The translations under genes were made by a program, and so were the position numbers. Below, one piece after another: positions 8,480 through 17,340 of a stretch of 64,000 nt of DNA (position 1 is its first letter; every line of letters starts with the position of its first letter). Below the pieces are notes generated by a model. That model had not been told where the DNA came from, ran no database searches, and saw only the letters and a program-made list of their open reading frames with translations. Source of the DNA: Ignavibacteriota bacterium (GTDB taxonomy: Bacteria; Bacteroidota; Ignavibacteria; UBA10030; UBA6906). The DNA lies in assembly GCA_016707525.1 (NCBI GenBank), contig JADJHP010000006.1:248001-312000 (forward strand), read 5' to 3'.

Positions 8480-9711
8480 AGGAAGTATCGTTCCGCCCTC
8501 ACCCTGAACCCTTCCACGTCCTTCTGCAGCGATCCCTCCACGTCTTCGTAGCGCATCCTCCGCGTGAACAGCTGCCGGACACGGTCTGTGCCCACGACCT
8601 TGTCGAACATCGTGATACGCGAAGGATCGGCCAGCGTGAATGGGTTCTTGTCCGGATAGAGTTCGTGATGCGCCTGGAGGAACCGGAACTGCAGGGCCAT
8701 GAGGTTCACCTTCGCCGGATCGATCAGATGGACCTGGACACCCTTCAGTGTCTTTCCGGTGGAGCGGCCATAGAACGGCTTGAACACGATAGGGCGGAAG
8801 AGCACCCCGGGCAACCGGAACGCATTCATCGCATCTGCCATCGCGCCGGCATCGATCCACTCCGCAGCAAAGACCTGGAAGGGGAGGGTGTAGCCGACGC
8901 CTTCCGAGATCACGCCGAGTTCGCCGAGTATCCCGGTGCAGACATAATAGAACGCGGAGATGTCCCGTGGTTGATGGGGAGACGGCGGAACCCACTCCAG
9001 GCCGGTCTCGGGGAACGTCATACTCCGGTTCCACCCTTTCATCGGGACCACGATGAGGTCGCAGGTTGCCCCGCCCGCCAGCAATTTCTCCCCGTTCAGG
9101 AATGTGGCGAGTTCACCGCAGGTGAGTCCATAGACATACGGGACCGGGAACTGGCTGACGAACGACGTGAACGGCTTCTCGACAAGACTCCCTTCGATCC
9201 TGATCCCGCCCAGAGGGTTCGGGCGGTCCAGGACGACGAAGGGGATCTTTGCCGCCGCCGCGGCCTCCATGGCGAGGCCCATGGTGCTGATGTAGGTGTA
9301 CGAACGGCATCCGTTGTCCTGGATATCGTACACGAGGATGTCGATACCGGCCAGCATCTCCGGGGTCGGTTTCCGTGTCTTGCCGTAGAGGGAGTGGACC
9401 GGGAGGCCGGTGCGCGCGTCCGTGTAGGTGTCCACCTGGTCACCCGCCGCGAAGTCGCCCCGCACGCCGTGTTCCGGTCCGAAGAGGGCGACGAGCTTCA
9501 CGCCCGGGGCCGCGAACAGGATATCGATCGTGGAGGTGAGTTGTCCGTCGACGCCCGTGGGATTGGTGATGAGCCCTGCCCGTTTCCCCTGGAGGATGTT
9601 GAATCCTCGTTCCTTCAGCACTTCAATGCCGGTGCGCACGGCCGGTTGACCCGCGTGGGCCGATGAGAAGAGTACCACGAAAGAGAGTGTGCAGATCAGG
9701 AACGTTCGCAT
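8470..9711 (-). CDS. namZ: Exo-beta-N-acetylmuramidase NamZ (DUF1343)
   Basis: A 413-residue secreted protein from ATG 9711. A longer open frame upstream runs into the promoter and is not needed. The signal peptide is MRTFLICTLSFVVLFSSAHA. The mature part has DUF1343 features: GKRAGLITNPTGVD, LFGPEHGVRG, DILVYDIQDNGCRSYTYIST, VVLDRPNPLGG and GISEGVGYTLPF-like segments. In Bacillus and Tannerella this family releases MurNAc from the non-reducing ends of peptidoglycan fragments. A promoter on this strand is visible at 9755-9783. It faces away from the kinase and NagZ-AmiE genes, with which it likely works in wall recycling. The length is normal for the family. Confidence 0.85.
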   Translation of the reverse strand: MRTFLICTLSFVVLFSSAHAGQPAVRTGIEVLKERGFNILQGKRAGLITNPTGVDGQLTSTIDILFAAPGVKLVALFGPEHGVRGDFAAGDQVDTYTDARTGLPVHSLYGKTRKPTPEMLAGIDILVYDIQDNGCRSYTYISTMGLAMEAAAAAKIPFVVLDRPNPLGGIRIEGSLVEKPFTSFVSQFPVPYVYGLTCGELATFLNGEKLLAGGATCDLIVVPMKGWNRSMTFPETGLEWVPPSPHQPRDISAFYYVCTGILGELGVISEGVGYTLPFQVFAAEWIDAGAMADAMNAFRLPGVLFRPIVFKPFYGRSTGKTLKGVQVHLIDPAKVNLMALQFRFLQAHHELYPDKNPFTLADPSRITMFDKVVGTDRVRQLFTRRMRYEDVEGSLQKDVEGFRVRAERYFLYK

Positions 9712-9754
9712 GGCCGGCTCCGGTACATGGTGGGGACACCACAGGGATACACCA

Positions 9755-9783
9755 AAAGTAGCCATGCCTCCCGTGAGATGCAA
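9755..9783 (-). promoter_or_regulatory. Promoter for namZ
   Basis: On the minus strand TTGCAT (9783-9778) is followed after exactly 17 bases by TACTTT (9760-9755), 44 bases before the namZ ATG. It is divergent from the kinase promoter 14 bases away, forming a compact two-way control region. Confidence 0.55.
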
Positions 9784-9796
9784 GATGGCCCGTTTG

Positions 9797-9825
9797 TTGA
9801 AAATGCGCGGGTCATTCGGTACATT
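9797..9825 (+). promoter_or_regulatory. Promoter for the sugar kinase / nagZ-amiE / BamA-like operon
   Basis: TTGAAA (9797-9802), a 17-base spacer and TACATT (9820-9825) lie about 45 bases before the kinase start. It is the divergent partner of the namZ promoter. Confidence 0.55.
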
Positions 9826-9869
9826 GATGCACGATCATCTCTTCTCTGATACTGTCAGGATCCATGACC

Positions 9870-10808
9870 ATGAGTGAAGCCACACTGGTGTTCGGGGCGG
9901 ATGGCGGCGGGACGAAGACGCTGGGGATCCTTGCCGATCGCTCGGGGACGGAACTCGCTCGTATGCAGGTCGGTCCCGGAAATCCCAATGTCGCCGGCGT
10001 TGATACCGCGGCACGCAACCTGCTCGAACTCATCGGAGGATGCTGCGAACTCGCGAAGCGCTCGCCCCAGGAGATCGGAGCGGCCGTGTTCGGACTCGCA
10101 GGTGTGGGGAGCCTGGTTGTGCGGGCATCCCTGGAAGAGGCCCTCCGGGTGCTGGCGGCGCCGCGTGGCTGGTCTTCCATGCCCATGATCCTTGAGACCG
10201 ATGCACGCATCGCGTTGGAAGGAGCCTTCGGCGGCGGACCGGGTATCGTGCTCATCGCCGGGACGGGCTCCAATGTCATTGGCAAGCTCCCCTCCGGTGA
10301 GGTCGCCTCGGTCGGTGGGTGGGGCCGCGTACTGGGCGATGAAGGGAGCGGATACGCGATCGGACTTGAAGCTGCCCGGGCCGTTGCACGTGAGATCGAT
10401 GGGCGCGGCGACGCCCCGCGGCTTCGTGCACTGCTCGCGGACAGGTTCGGTTGGACGTCGCGTGACCGCGTGATCGCCGCGGTGTATCAGGAAAAATTCG
10501 ATCTCGCTTCTGTTGCGCCCGTCGTGCTCGGCGCCGCGGCCGAGGGGGATGCGTCCGCGGTCCGCATACTCGAATCCGCCGCGCACCAGCTCGCAGAGAC
10601 GCTCCGCGCACTCGCCGCTCGCATGGAAGGCGGAACACCGGTGGGGGTGGTCTTCACGGGGGGACTCATCGACCATGACACGCCGTATGCGGGGATCCTG
10701 CAGCGTGCCATCAGCACCGAGGTGCCGGGCGCTGAAGTGGTCCCCGCGCTCTATGCTCCGGCGAAGGGCGCGGTCATCCTGGCTCACCAACGTCTCCAAG
10801 GGAGGTAG
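9870..10808 (+). CDS. BadF/BadG-type N-acetyl-amino-sugar kinase (MurK/GlcNAc kinase-like)
   Basis: ATG 9870 sits 9 bases after CAGGA and gives 312 residues; ATG 9864 is too close to that site. It has the ASKHA ATPase fold: phosphate-1 loop FGADGGGTKT (~9-17), the acidic ETDARIALEGAF, phosphate-2 IAGTGSN (~130-136), the family signature GGWGRVLGDEGSGY (~149-162), and a late VFTGGL. This BadF/BadG/BcrA group includes GlcNAc kinases and the MurNAc/GlcNAc kinase MurK of Clostridium and Tannerella. With NamZ and NagZ beside it, phosphorylation of recycled GlcNAc or MurNAc in the cytoplasm is the best guess. The stop is directly followed by the next ATG. Confidence 0.8.
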   Translation: MSEATLVFGADGGGTKTLGILADRSGTELARMQVGPGNPNVAGVDTAARNLLELIGGCCELAKRSPQEIGAAVFGLAGVGSLVVRASLEEALRVLAAPRGWSSMPMILETDARIALEGAFGGGPGIVLIAGTGSNVIGKLPSGEVASVGGWGRVLGDEGSGYAIGLEAARAVAREIDGRGDAPRLRALLADRFGWTSRDRVIAAVYQEKFDLASVAPVVLGAAAEGDASAVRILESAAHQLAETLRALAARMEGGTPVGVVFTGGLIDHDTPYAGILQRAISTEVPGAEVVPALYAPAKGAVILAHQRLQGR

Positions 10809-13736
10809 ATGTTCCGTCTCACCGTTCGTCCCCATCAGTGCATTGCCGCAGTGTCTGCTGTCCTGCTGCTCTCGTGTTCCTCGCAACCCCCGGTGCAGAA
10901 GGCTGACCCTCCCGTCGCCCCTCCGCCGGCCACGGCCGTTGTCACCCGCGATCGTTCGCACTGGGTGGATAGCGTCCTGGCATCCATGACCGTTGAACAG
11001 AAGATCGGTCAGATGATGATGGTCGGCGTCTCCGGCCACTATTTCAGTTCCACGACCGATCCGTACGCGCGCCTGGTGCGGCTCGTCCGCGAACGGCAGA
11101 TCGGCGGCGCGATCCTCTGGCGCGGCGATGTGTACGAGTCGGCCTTGCGCCTCAATACCCTGCAGGCCATGTCCAATGTGCCGCTGCTCGTGAGCGCCGA
11201 CCTCGAACGTGGCGTCCCGATGCGTGTGCGGCGCGGGACGCCCTTCCCCGACGCCATGGCGATCGGTGCGACGCGCAATACGCAGTATGCCTATGACGTC
11301 GGCCGTGCGATCGCGCGCGAAGCACGCACCCTCGGGGTGCATCAGAACTACGCGCCGGTCGCCGACGTGAACACCAATCCATCGAACCCGGTGATCAATA
11401 CACGGGCCTTTGGCAGTGACCCCGGACTCGTGGAAGGAATGGTGGATGCCTTCATCCGGGGCACGCAAAGTGCCGGCGTCCTTGCGACGGTGAAGCACTT
11501 TCCCGGCCACGGCGATACCGGAACGGATTCCCATCTGGACCTTCCGGCGATCCCATACTCCCGTGCCCGGCTGGACTCGGTGGAGCTTGTCCCGTTCCGC
11601 GCAGCGGTGCGGGCCGGCGTGCAGTCGGTCATGATCGGGCACCTGCTGGTCCCGGGACTCGATCCGTCCCGATCCGTGCCCTCCTCATTGTCGCCGGCCA
11701 TTGTGACCGGGGTCCTGCAGCGAGAGTTCGGGTTCGGCGGGTTGATCGTCACCGATGCGATGGATATGCGTGGGATCACCCGCGATTATTCACCCGGCAT
11801 GTCGAGTGTGATGGCGGTGAAGGCCGGGGTGGATATCGTCCTGATGCCGCCCGACGAGGAATCCGCGTTCGCGGCCATGACGGCAGCAGCGCGCACAGGA
11901 GAGATCACGCAGGAGCGATTGGACCGGTCGGTGAGGAAGATCCTGAAAGCGAAATGGGACCTCGGGCTGGATACACTCCGGACGACCGACCCGGATGAGA
12001 TCGCACGTGTCGTGGGAAGCCGCGAACACTGGAACCTCGCACGTACGGTTGCGCGTGCGTCCATGACCCTCGTGAAGAATGAGCGGAATACGGTACCGTT
12101 CGAGGCCCGGAAGGCACGGCGTATCACATCGATCGTGCTTTCGGACACGGACAACGGCCTCATGGAGGTATCGCGCCCGGGGAATACCTCGATCGTGGAA
12201 CAGCCCGGCGCCTATTTCAATGCACTGCTGCGTCAACGCAGTATGCGGCTCGAGGCCTACCGTCTCTCGCCGGTCAGCAATGCCATCGATATCGATGCGG
12301 CACTCGCGCGGATACGGAAAGCCGATCTTCTTGTCCTTCCGGTGTTCGTCAAGGTGCGGACGTCGAGCGGCACGGTGGATATGCCATCCGGCCTGCAGCC
12401 ATTCCTGAAGAAGGTGGCGGACCTTGATGTTCCGACCGTGGTCGTCCTGTTCGGCAATCCCTATCTGGCCGGCCCGTTGTCCTGGGCTGATGCGGTGTTG
12501 TGCGCCTATGGTGACACCGAGCCGCAGGTGGAAGCCGCGGCAGAAGCACTCTTCGGGGAGATCGATCTCTGTGGCAAATTGCCGGTGACCGTCAGCGGGA
12601 GGTTCGCGCTTGGCACGGGCGCGATGTGTTCACGCGACCGCTTGCGGTACGACGACCCCGTCACGGCAGGGTTCGATACGGACAGTCTGCGGCAATTGGA
12701 CCGGATCATCGAGCGCGCGATCGCAGATTCGGCCTTCCCGGCGGCAGAACTTGCCGTGGTGCGCGATGGCATGCTGATCTATAATAAGTCGTTCGGCACC
12801 TTCACCTATGACCGCACGAGCAGGCCGATCGACAATACCACCATGTTCGACCTTGCCTCGGTCAGCAAGGTGATCGGAACAACGTCCGCGGTGATGAAGC
12901 TGGTCGACAACGGACAGCTCAGGTTGGATGATACGGTGGGGATGTACCTCCCCCCATTCGCTTCGGGGCCGAAGGCGGCGATCACCATCCGTCAGCTCAT
13001 CACCCACCGTGCAGGATTCCCGCCGTTCCGGAGGTTTTTCCTGATGTGTTCAACTGCCACGGCGGCCATCGATTCGGTGTTTGCGACCGATCTTATTGCG
13101 GTGCCGGGCGATACCACCATCTACAGCGACATCGGCATGATCACGATGGGCAAAGTGGTCGAGAAGATCACGGGGATGCCGCTGGAGGCTTTTGTCCGAA
13201 AAGAGTTCTTCGAGCCGCTCGGGATGACGCGCACGATGTATGCCCCACCGGAGAGCCTGGCCCTGCAATGCGCACCGACGGAGATCGACACGCTCTGGCG
13301 CAAGCGGCTGGTGCAGGGACAGGTGCACGATGAGAATGCCGCCTTGCTCAACGGCGTTGCCGGACATGCCGGGCTGTTCTCTACTGCGTCGGACCTCGCC
13401 ATCTATATGCAGATGCTCCTGAACAAGGGAGCGTATGGAGGGACCCGGTACCTGAAGGAAAGCACCGTCGTCGAGTTCACCCGAAAATACGTGCAGGGGC
13501 AGGACCGTTACCTTGGGTGGGACATGAAATCCTCCACGGGGTCATCCGCCGGATCACTCTTCTCGCCGTCATCGTTCGGGCATCTCGGGTTCACGGGTAC
13601 GTCCGTCTGGACCGATCCCGACCGGAGGATCAGTGTGATCCTTCTGACGAACCGCGTGCATCCGACCAGGGCGAACCAGAAGATCCAGCGCATCCGGCCG
13701 GCGGTGCATGATATGGTGATCAGAGCATTGAAGTAG
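10809..13736 (+). CDS. Lipoprotein fusion of NagZ-type GH3 beta-N-acetylhexosaminidase and AmiE-type serine hydrolase
   Basis: A 975-residue protein directly abutting the kinase gene, with GGAGG overlapping the kinase stop. A lipobox LLLSC (Cys23) predicts lipidation. Residues ~50-400 are GH3: ADLERG, the NagZ loop KHFPGHGDTGTDSHLDLP (from Lys229, bearing the His-Asp acid/base pair) and the nucleophile in VTDAMDM (Asp316). A GH3 C-terminal domain follows to ~600. Residues ~625-970 form a beta-lactamase-fold hydrolase with SVSK (Ser684, Lys687), YSD (Tyr772) and HLGFTG. In Bacillus subtilis, NagZ and AmiE are separate enzymes removing GlcNAc and the peptide from muropeptides. Here both activities are predicted in one polypeptide, as in other Bacteroidota. 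Confidence 0.85.
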   Translation: MFRLTVRPHQCIAAVSAVLLLSCSSQPPVQKADPPVAPPPATAVVTRDRSHWVDSVLASMTVEQKIGQMMMVGVSGHYFSSTTDPYARLVRLVRERQIGGAILWRGDVYESALRLNTLQAMSNVPLLVSADLERGVPMRVRRGTPFPDAMAIGATRNTQYAYDVGRAIAREARTLGVHQNYAPVADVNTNPSNPVINTRAFGSDPGLVEGMVDAFIRGTQSAGVLATVKHFPGHGDTGTDSHLDLPAIPYSRARLDSVELVPFRAAVRAGVQSVMIGHLLVPGLDPSRSVPSSLSPAIVTGVLQREFGFGGLIVTDAMDMRGITRDYSPGMSSVMAVKAGVDIVLMPPDEESAFAAMTAAARTGEITQERLDRSVRKILKAKWDLGLDTLRTTDPDEIARVVGSREHWNLARTVARASMTLVKNERNTVPFEARKARRITSIVLSDTDNGLMEVSRPGNTSIVEQPGAYFNALLRQRSMRLEAYRLSPVSNAIDIDAALARIRKADLLVLPVFVKVRTSSGTVDMPSGLQPFLKKVADLDVPTVVVLFGNPYLAGPLSWADAVLCAYGDTEPQVEAAAEALFGEIDLCGKLPVTVSGRFALGTGAMCSRDRLRYDDPVTAGFDTDSLRQLDRIIERAIADSAFPAAELAVVRDGMLIYNKSFGTFTYDRTSRPIDNTTMFDLASVSKVIGTTSAVMKLVDNGQLRLDDTVGMYLPPFASGPKAAITIRQLITHRAGFPPFRRFFLMCSTATAAIDSVFATDLIAVPGDTTIYSDIGMITMGKVVEKITGMPLEAFVRKEFFEPLGMTRTMYAPPESLALQCAPTEIDTLWRKRLVQGQVHDENAALLNGVAGHAGLFSTASDLAIYMQMLLNKGAYGGTRYLKESTVVEFTRKYVQGQDRYLGWDMKSSTGSSAGSLFSPSSFGHLGFTGTSVWTDPDRRISVILLTNRVHPTRANQKIQRIRPAVHDMVIRALK

Positions 13737-13737
13737 C

Positions 13738-16332
13738 ATGAAGGGAACCGCAAGGCACACGGAAACGAGATCGTGGAAACGGAGTGTGCTGTTCCTTCCG
13801 TTGTGCCTTCTTCCCATTGCCGCTGTCCTTGCCTTCTCCGCACCCCCGGATTCCTCCCGTACATCAACAACCTTCACGCCCGATCTTTCCGTCTCCGCCG
13901 GCGGATCGCACCGGCTCCTGTTCGGTGACCTGTGGCGCGATGTATGGACACTCCCGGTGACCGTTCCTGTGATCAGGGCCTTTCCGTTGCAGCACCCCCC
14001 GGCGGATGAGACCGTCTCCGCGATCCGGGGGATGCGTGGGTATCAGGTGGACGATCGGTCACGGATCGTATTCACACCGATGGTGAAGCCGGTGGAGGCC
14101 GGTTTCAATCGTGAGTTCCAGCGACTCTATGCCCCGGGTGTGCTTGCTGATCTCAGAGCAATGGCGCACCCCTATGCCCGGCTTCTGGCAGGTCCGTTTC
14201 TGGATGCCGCCGGGGTGCTGCATCTGCATTCCCGATTCGTTGTCCTCCAGGAAGAAGGCCAGGGTGGCGCCGGAGGGGGGGCGGGGGAAGGCGGGTTCGT
14301 GGCTGCATTGCCATCCACTCCGTTGATCGATTCCTACGAACTCCTCAGGCGGCTGGAACGGGGTGGGGCCGGACAGGTGGATCCTGCGGCATTCCTTGCG
14401 GCAAGACTTCTGGGTTTGTATCTTGGCGATTGGGAGGAAGGCCTGGATGCCTGGGGCTGGACGTCCGCGGGTGACGGACGCTATGTTCCTGTGCTCCTGG
14501 ATCCTTCGCATGCTTTCACGCGCTTCGATGGCATCATCCCCCGGGCGGGAACGTTCTTTCTTACTTCTGTGGATTCGTGGGATGGCGGGCTCCCATCTGT
14601 CGGGAGGGTGCTCTGGACCGGTCGGCATCTGGACCGCTGGCTCTTGTCCCCGCTGGAGAAGAGATCATGGGATTCTGTGACGGCCGTCACAGCCTCGCGA
14701 CTCACGGATTCTGTCATTGAAGCATCCATCCGGGTACTACCAGAAGAGGTCAGGAAGCGTTTCGGGACGACCCTCGCCGCAGACATGAAGTCGCGTCGGG
14801 ACCGGTTCCCGCGTATGGCAGAAGAATTTTACCGCATGAACGTCAGGGTCGTCGACCTTCATGGGACCGACGGGTCCGAACTCGCAGAGATCACCCGGAT
14901 CGACGACGAGCGCGTCCGTGTTTGCATCCGCGCTGCCAGCGCCCGTGACAACGACGATCCCACGGTCCTCTCCGATCGTGTGTTCATGTCTGCAGAGACC
15001 GACGAGATCCGCATCCTCCTGAAAGGCGGCGATGACCGTATCGTCGTTCGCGGACACGTCGCTTCGTCCATCCCGGTCCGCGTGGCCGGCGGGCAGGGCA
15101 ATGATGAGATCACCGATTCATCGTCGGTGAGCGGATATCTCTTCGGCATCATCCCGTTCATCGGCGATGCCGAGAACTGCACGTACGTGTACGATGGGCC
15201 GGGGACCGTCGTGCACGAAAGCGATGGGACCGTTTTTCGTGCCGTTGATCCGGCGCCTCCCGCGAACGACACCGTGCGCTTCGCTCCTGAGCGCGAGGAC
15301 CGCGGGTATGCGCAGACATGGACCGGGATGTTCGATTGGAACTCGGAGTTCGGGCCGATGATCGGGGTGGGTCCGACCCTGACGTACTTTGATCACGATA
15401 CGCGTCCGTTCATTTCGCAGATGTCCTTGCTTGGCGGGATCGCTCCTTTCGCCGGGGTCGGACGTCTCGTGATGCAGGCGGAATGGCGGGGGCTGATACG
15501 CAATACGGCGTTCCTTTTCGATGCCACCGCGACGGGATTCGAGGTTCTCACCTACTTCGGGCGCGGGAATGAAAGCGTCACGAGCAGGAGTCCCAATGAT
15601 CCGTACTACCGTGTGCGCCAGACACAAGTACGGCTGGAGCCTGCGTTGCGGTGGCCGGCGGACGGGCCGTTGACGTTGACCGTGCAGAGTGGTTTCCGCA
15701 TCGTCATCACGGGTAAGGGCGAACACAAGTATGTGACGGACGAAAAGCCATACGGCATCGCCGATATGGCGCTCGCATCCGTGAGTGGGAGTATGCGATG
15801 GGACACCCGGGACGATGACGTGCATCCGTTCAGCGGGGCGTACTGTGATATCAGCGGGATGTTCGTGCCGAAGGCCTTCAGTGTCGGTGCGCCGTACGGG
15901 CGCCTGAGGGGCGATGCGCGGTTCTTTGTCACGACCGGCGGGCCGGCGCCCGTGACGCTCTCGTTGCGTGTGCTGGGGGTCAGGTCGTGGGGCAAGGTGC
16001 CGTACTACGATGCGGCGACGATCGGGAGCAGCACGGCGATGCGCGGCTATCAGCAGGGGAGATTCGCGGGCGCTTCATCGCTCGCGGGCATCGTCGAAAC
16101 CCGGGTGCGGCTCGGTCGGATCGATATCATCACTCCGGTGATGTACGGCGTCTTCGGGTTTGCGGAGACAGGACGGGTGTTCGAACCGGGCGAGGAATCG
16201 GGGGTGTGGCATCCGTCGTTCGGTGGAGGCGTGTGGGCTGCTCCGTGGAGGCGCGATGCGACCCTCACTGCAAGCATCGGGGTTTCAAAAGAAAGCGTGA
16301 TGCTGTATGGGGCGGTGGGGTTCGGGTTTTAA
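13738..16332 (+). CDS. BamA/Omp85-family outer membrane protein with degenerate kinase-like N-terminal region
   Basis: An 864-residue protein starting 2 bases after nagZ-amiE, with an export signal at residues ~15-33. The C-terminal ~330 residues read as an Omp85/surface-antigen barrel: alternating strands, TAMRGYQQGRFAG (the conserved RGY near the end), RLGRIDIITPVMYGVFGFAETGRVF, and a final strand ending in Phe. The middle region AARLLGLYLGDWEEGLDAWGW recalls the GDWDRHxDQW segment of BamA-fused proteins of Bacteroidota that carry a protein-kinase-like fold, but here the usual His is missing. It could insert or anchor products of the recycling operon in the outer membrane; its function is unknown. 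Confidence 0.65.
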   Translation: MKGTARHTETRSWKRSVLFLPLCLLPIAAVLAFSAPPDSSRTSTTFTPDLSVSAGGSHRLLFGDLWRDVWTLPVTVPVIRAFPLQHPPADETVSAIRGMRGYQVDDRSRIVFTPMVKPVEAGFNREFQRLYAPGVLADLRAMAHPYARLLAGPFLDAAGVLHLHSRFVVLQEEGQGGAGGGAGEGGFVAALPSTPLIDSYELLRRLERGGAGQVDPAAFLAARLLGLYLGDWEEGLDAWGWTSAGDGRYVPVLLDPSHAFTRFDGIIPRAGTFFLTSVDSWDGGLPSVGRVLWTGRHLDRWLLSPLEKRSWDSVTAVTASRLTDSVIEASIRVLPEEVRKRFGTTLAADMKSRRDRFPRMAEEFYRMNVRVVDLHGTDGSELAEITRIDDERVRVCIRAASARDNDDPTVLSDRVFMSAETDEIRILLKGGDDRIVVRGHVASSIPVRVAGGQGNDEITDSSSVSGYLFGIIPFIGDAENCTYVYDGPGTVVHESDGTVFRAVDPAPPANDTVRFAPEREDRGYAQTWTGMFDWNSEFGPMIGVGPTLTYFDHDTRPFISQMSLLGGIAPFAGVGRLVMQAEWRGLIRNTAFLFDATATGFEVLTYFGRGNESVTSRSPNDPYYRVRQTQVRLEPALRWPADGPLTLTVQSGFRIVITGKGEHKYVTDEKPYGIADMALASVSGSMRWDTRDDDVHPFSGAYCDISGMFVPKAFSVGAPYGRLRGDARFFVTTGGPAPVTLSLRVLGVRSWGKVPYYDAATIGSSTAMRGYQQGRFAGASSLAGIVETRVRLGRIDIITPVMYGVFGFAETGRVFEPGEESGVWHPSFGGGVWAAPWRRDATLTASIGVSKESVMLYGAVGFGF

Positions 16333-16434
16333 GACCGCAGAGGGACAGCGTAACGGGTGAAGCGTGTGGGGGTGTTGGTGCAATGGAAACCGGAACAGGA
16401 ACGATACCGGGCGGGGCCGGAGGCCCGTGCAAAC

Positions 16435-17049
16435 ATGATACGATCGGCGATCATAGAGAAGGCTGAGGCGCTGGTGGCAACGCTCTACAGGGAACGGATC
16501 CCTTCCTGGGCGCGTTATCATACGCTCGAACACACGCGCGAGGTGGTGGCGGCCTGCGTGGAGATCGGAACGGGAATGAACCTCACGGACGAGGAGATGG
16601 AGATCATCGTCCTCGCGGCATGGTTTCACGACGCCGGATATCTCGAGGGGGCTGATGAGCATGAAGCGCGGAGCGCGGTGATCGCGGAGGATTTCCTGAG
16701 GAAGCAGGGGTATCCGGCCCTGCGGATCCCTCTTGTGAAGGGATGCATCGCGGCAACGAGGATCCCCCAGCGGCCGACCACAGCCCTTGAACGGATCGTG
16801 TGTGACGCCGACCTGATGTATATCGGCGGCCCCCGGTTCAAAGAGCACAGCGATGCCTTGCGGGACGAATGGCAGACGAGGATGGGGATCATCTACGGGG
16901 AGGTGGAGTGGCTTCAGAAAAACATAGAGTTTGTGGGGAGTTGCGAGTTCCATACGGGCTTCGTCCGGCGTACCTACGGGGCTATGCGCAGCCGCAATTT
17001 ATCGCACCTGTACGAGCTCTTGGACCATGCCGGGTCCGGAAACCGATAA
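16435..17049 (+). CDS. HD-domain metal-dependent phosphohydrolase
   Basis: The preferred start is ATG 16435 (204 residues), following GGAGG by about 9 bases. An in-frame GTG at 16357 would add 26 residues with no conserved look. The HD signature is complete: YHTLEHTREVV (first His), WFHDAGY (the HD pair), then the downstream CDADLMYIGG aspartate. Such proteins hydrolyse phosphomonoesters or nucleotides using a metal pair; the substrate is unknown. The gene ends just before the tRNA-Phe promoter. It stands about 100 bases after the BamA-like gene with no terminator between, so it may be read through. Confidence 0.75.
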   Translation: MIRSAIIEKAEALVATLYRERIPSWARYHTLEHTREVVAACVEIGTGMNLTDEEMEIIVLAAWFHDAGYLEGADEHEARSAVIAEDFLRKQGYPALRIPLVKGCIAATRIPQRPTTALERIVCDADLMYIGGPRFKEHSDALRDEWQTRMGIIYGEVEWLQKNIEFVGSCEFHTGFVRRTYGAMRSRNLSHLYELLDHAGSGNR

Positions 17050-17063
17050 ATACCAGCGGGGGA

Positions 17064-17092
17064 TTGCCTTTTTCCACGGGGTTCATTATATT
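17064..17092 (+). promoter_or_regulatory. tRNA-Phe promoter
   Basis: TTGCCT (17064-17069), a 17-base spacer and TATATT (17087-17092), 27 bases before the mature tRNA 5' end. Confidence 0.6.
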
Positions 17093-17118
17093 TATGACTC
17101 AGGTTGTAGCGCTCTGAC

Positions 17119-17191
17119 GGTCAGGTAGCTCAGTTGGTAGAGCAGCAGACTGAAAATCTGCGTGTCGGCGGTTCGATTCCGTCCCTGACCA
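17119..17191 (+). tRNA. tRNA-Phe (anticodon GAA)
   Basis: The cloverleaf is complete. The acceptor arm GGTCAGG pairs with CCTGACC, the D-arm includes GCTCAGTTGGTAGAGC, the anticodon loop CTGAAAA lies in the GCAGA/TCTGC stem, and the T-arm contains GGTTCGATTCC. The anticodon GAA reads Phe codons. The discriminator base is A and CCA is not encoded. A strong terminator follows at once. Confidence 0.95.
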
Positions 17192-17193
17192 CG

Positions 17194-17224
17194 GCAAAAG
17201 CCCGAACTTCGTTCGGGCTTTTGC
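17194..17224 (+). terminator. Rho-independent terminator after tRNA-Phe
   Basis: A perfect 14-base-pair stem (GCAAAAGCCCGAAC / GTTCGGGCTTTTGC) with a 3-base loop. The CTTTTGC side supplies the T-rich run. Confidence 0.85.
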
Positions 17225-17226
17225 AA

Positions 17227-17261
17227 TTAAGAACTAAGAATTCAGAATTCTTAGTTCTTAA
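17227..17261. repeat. Perfect 17-bp AT-rich inverted repeat
   Basis: TTAAGAACTAAGAATTC and its exact reverse complement are separated by a single A. The element is very AT-rich for this GC-rich region and follows immediately after the tRNA terminator. It could be a second bidirectional terminator or a dispersed palindromic repeat. Confidence 0.8.
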
Positions 17262-17340
17262 TCCCCCCCCCGCGCTACCTCTTTTCCCCCGAATCCCCTA
17301 TCTTCCACGAGTACCAACAATCCACCCTTCGAGGCTCCCC

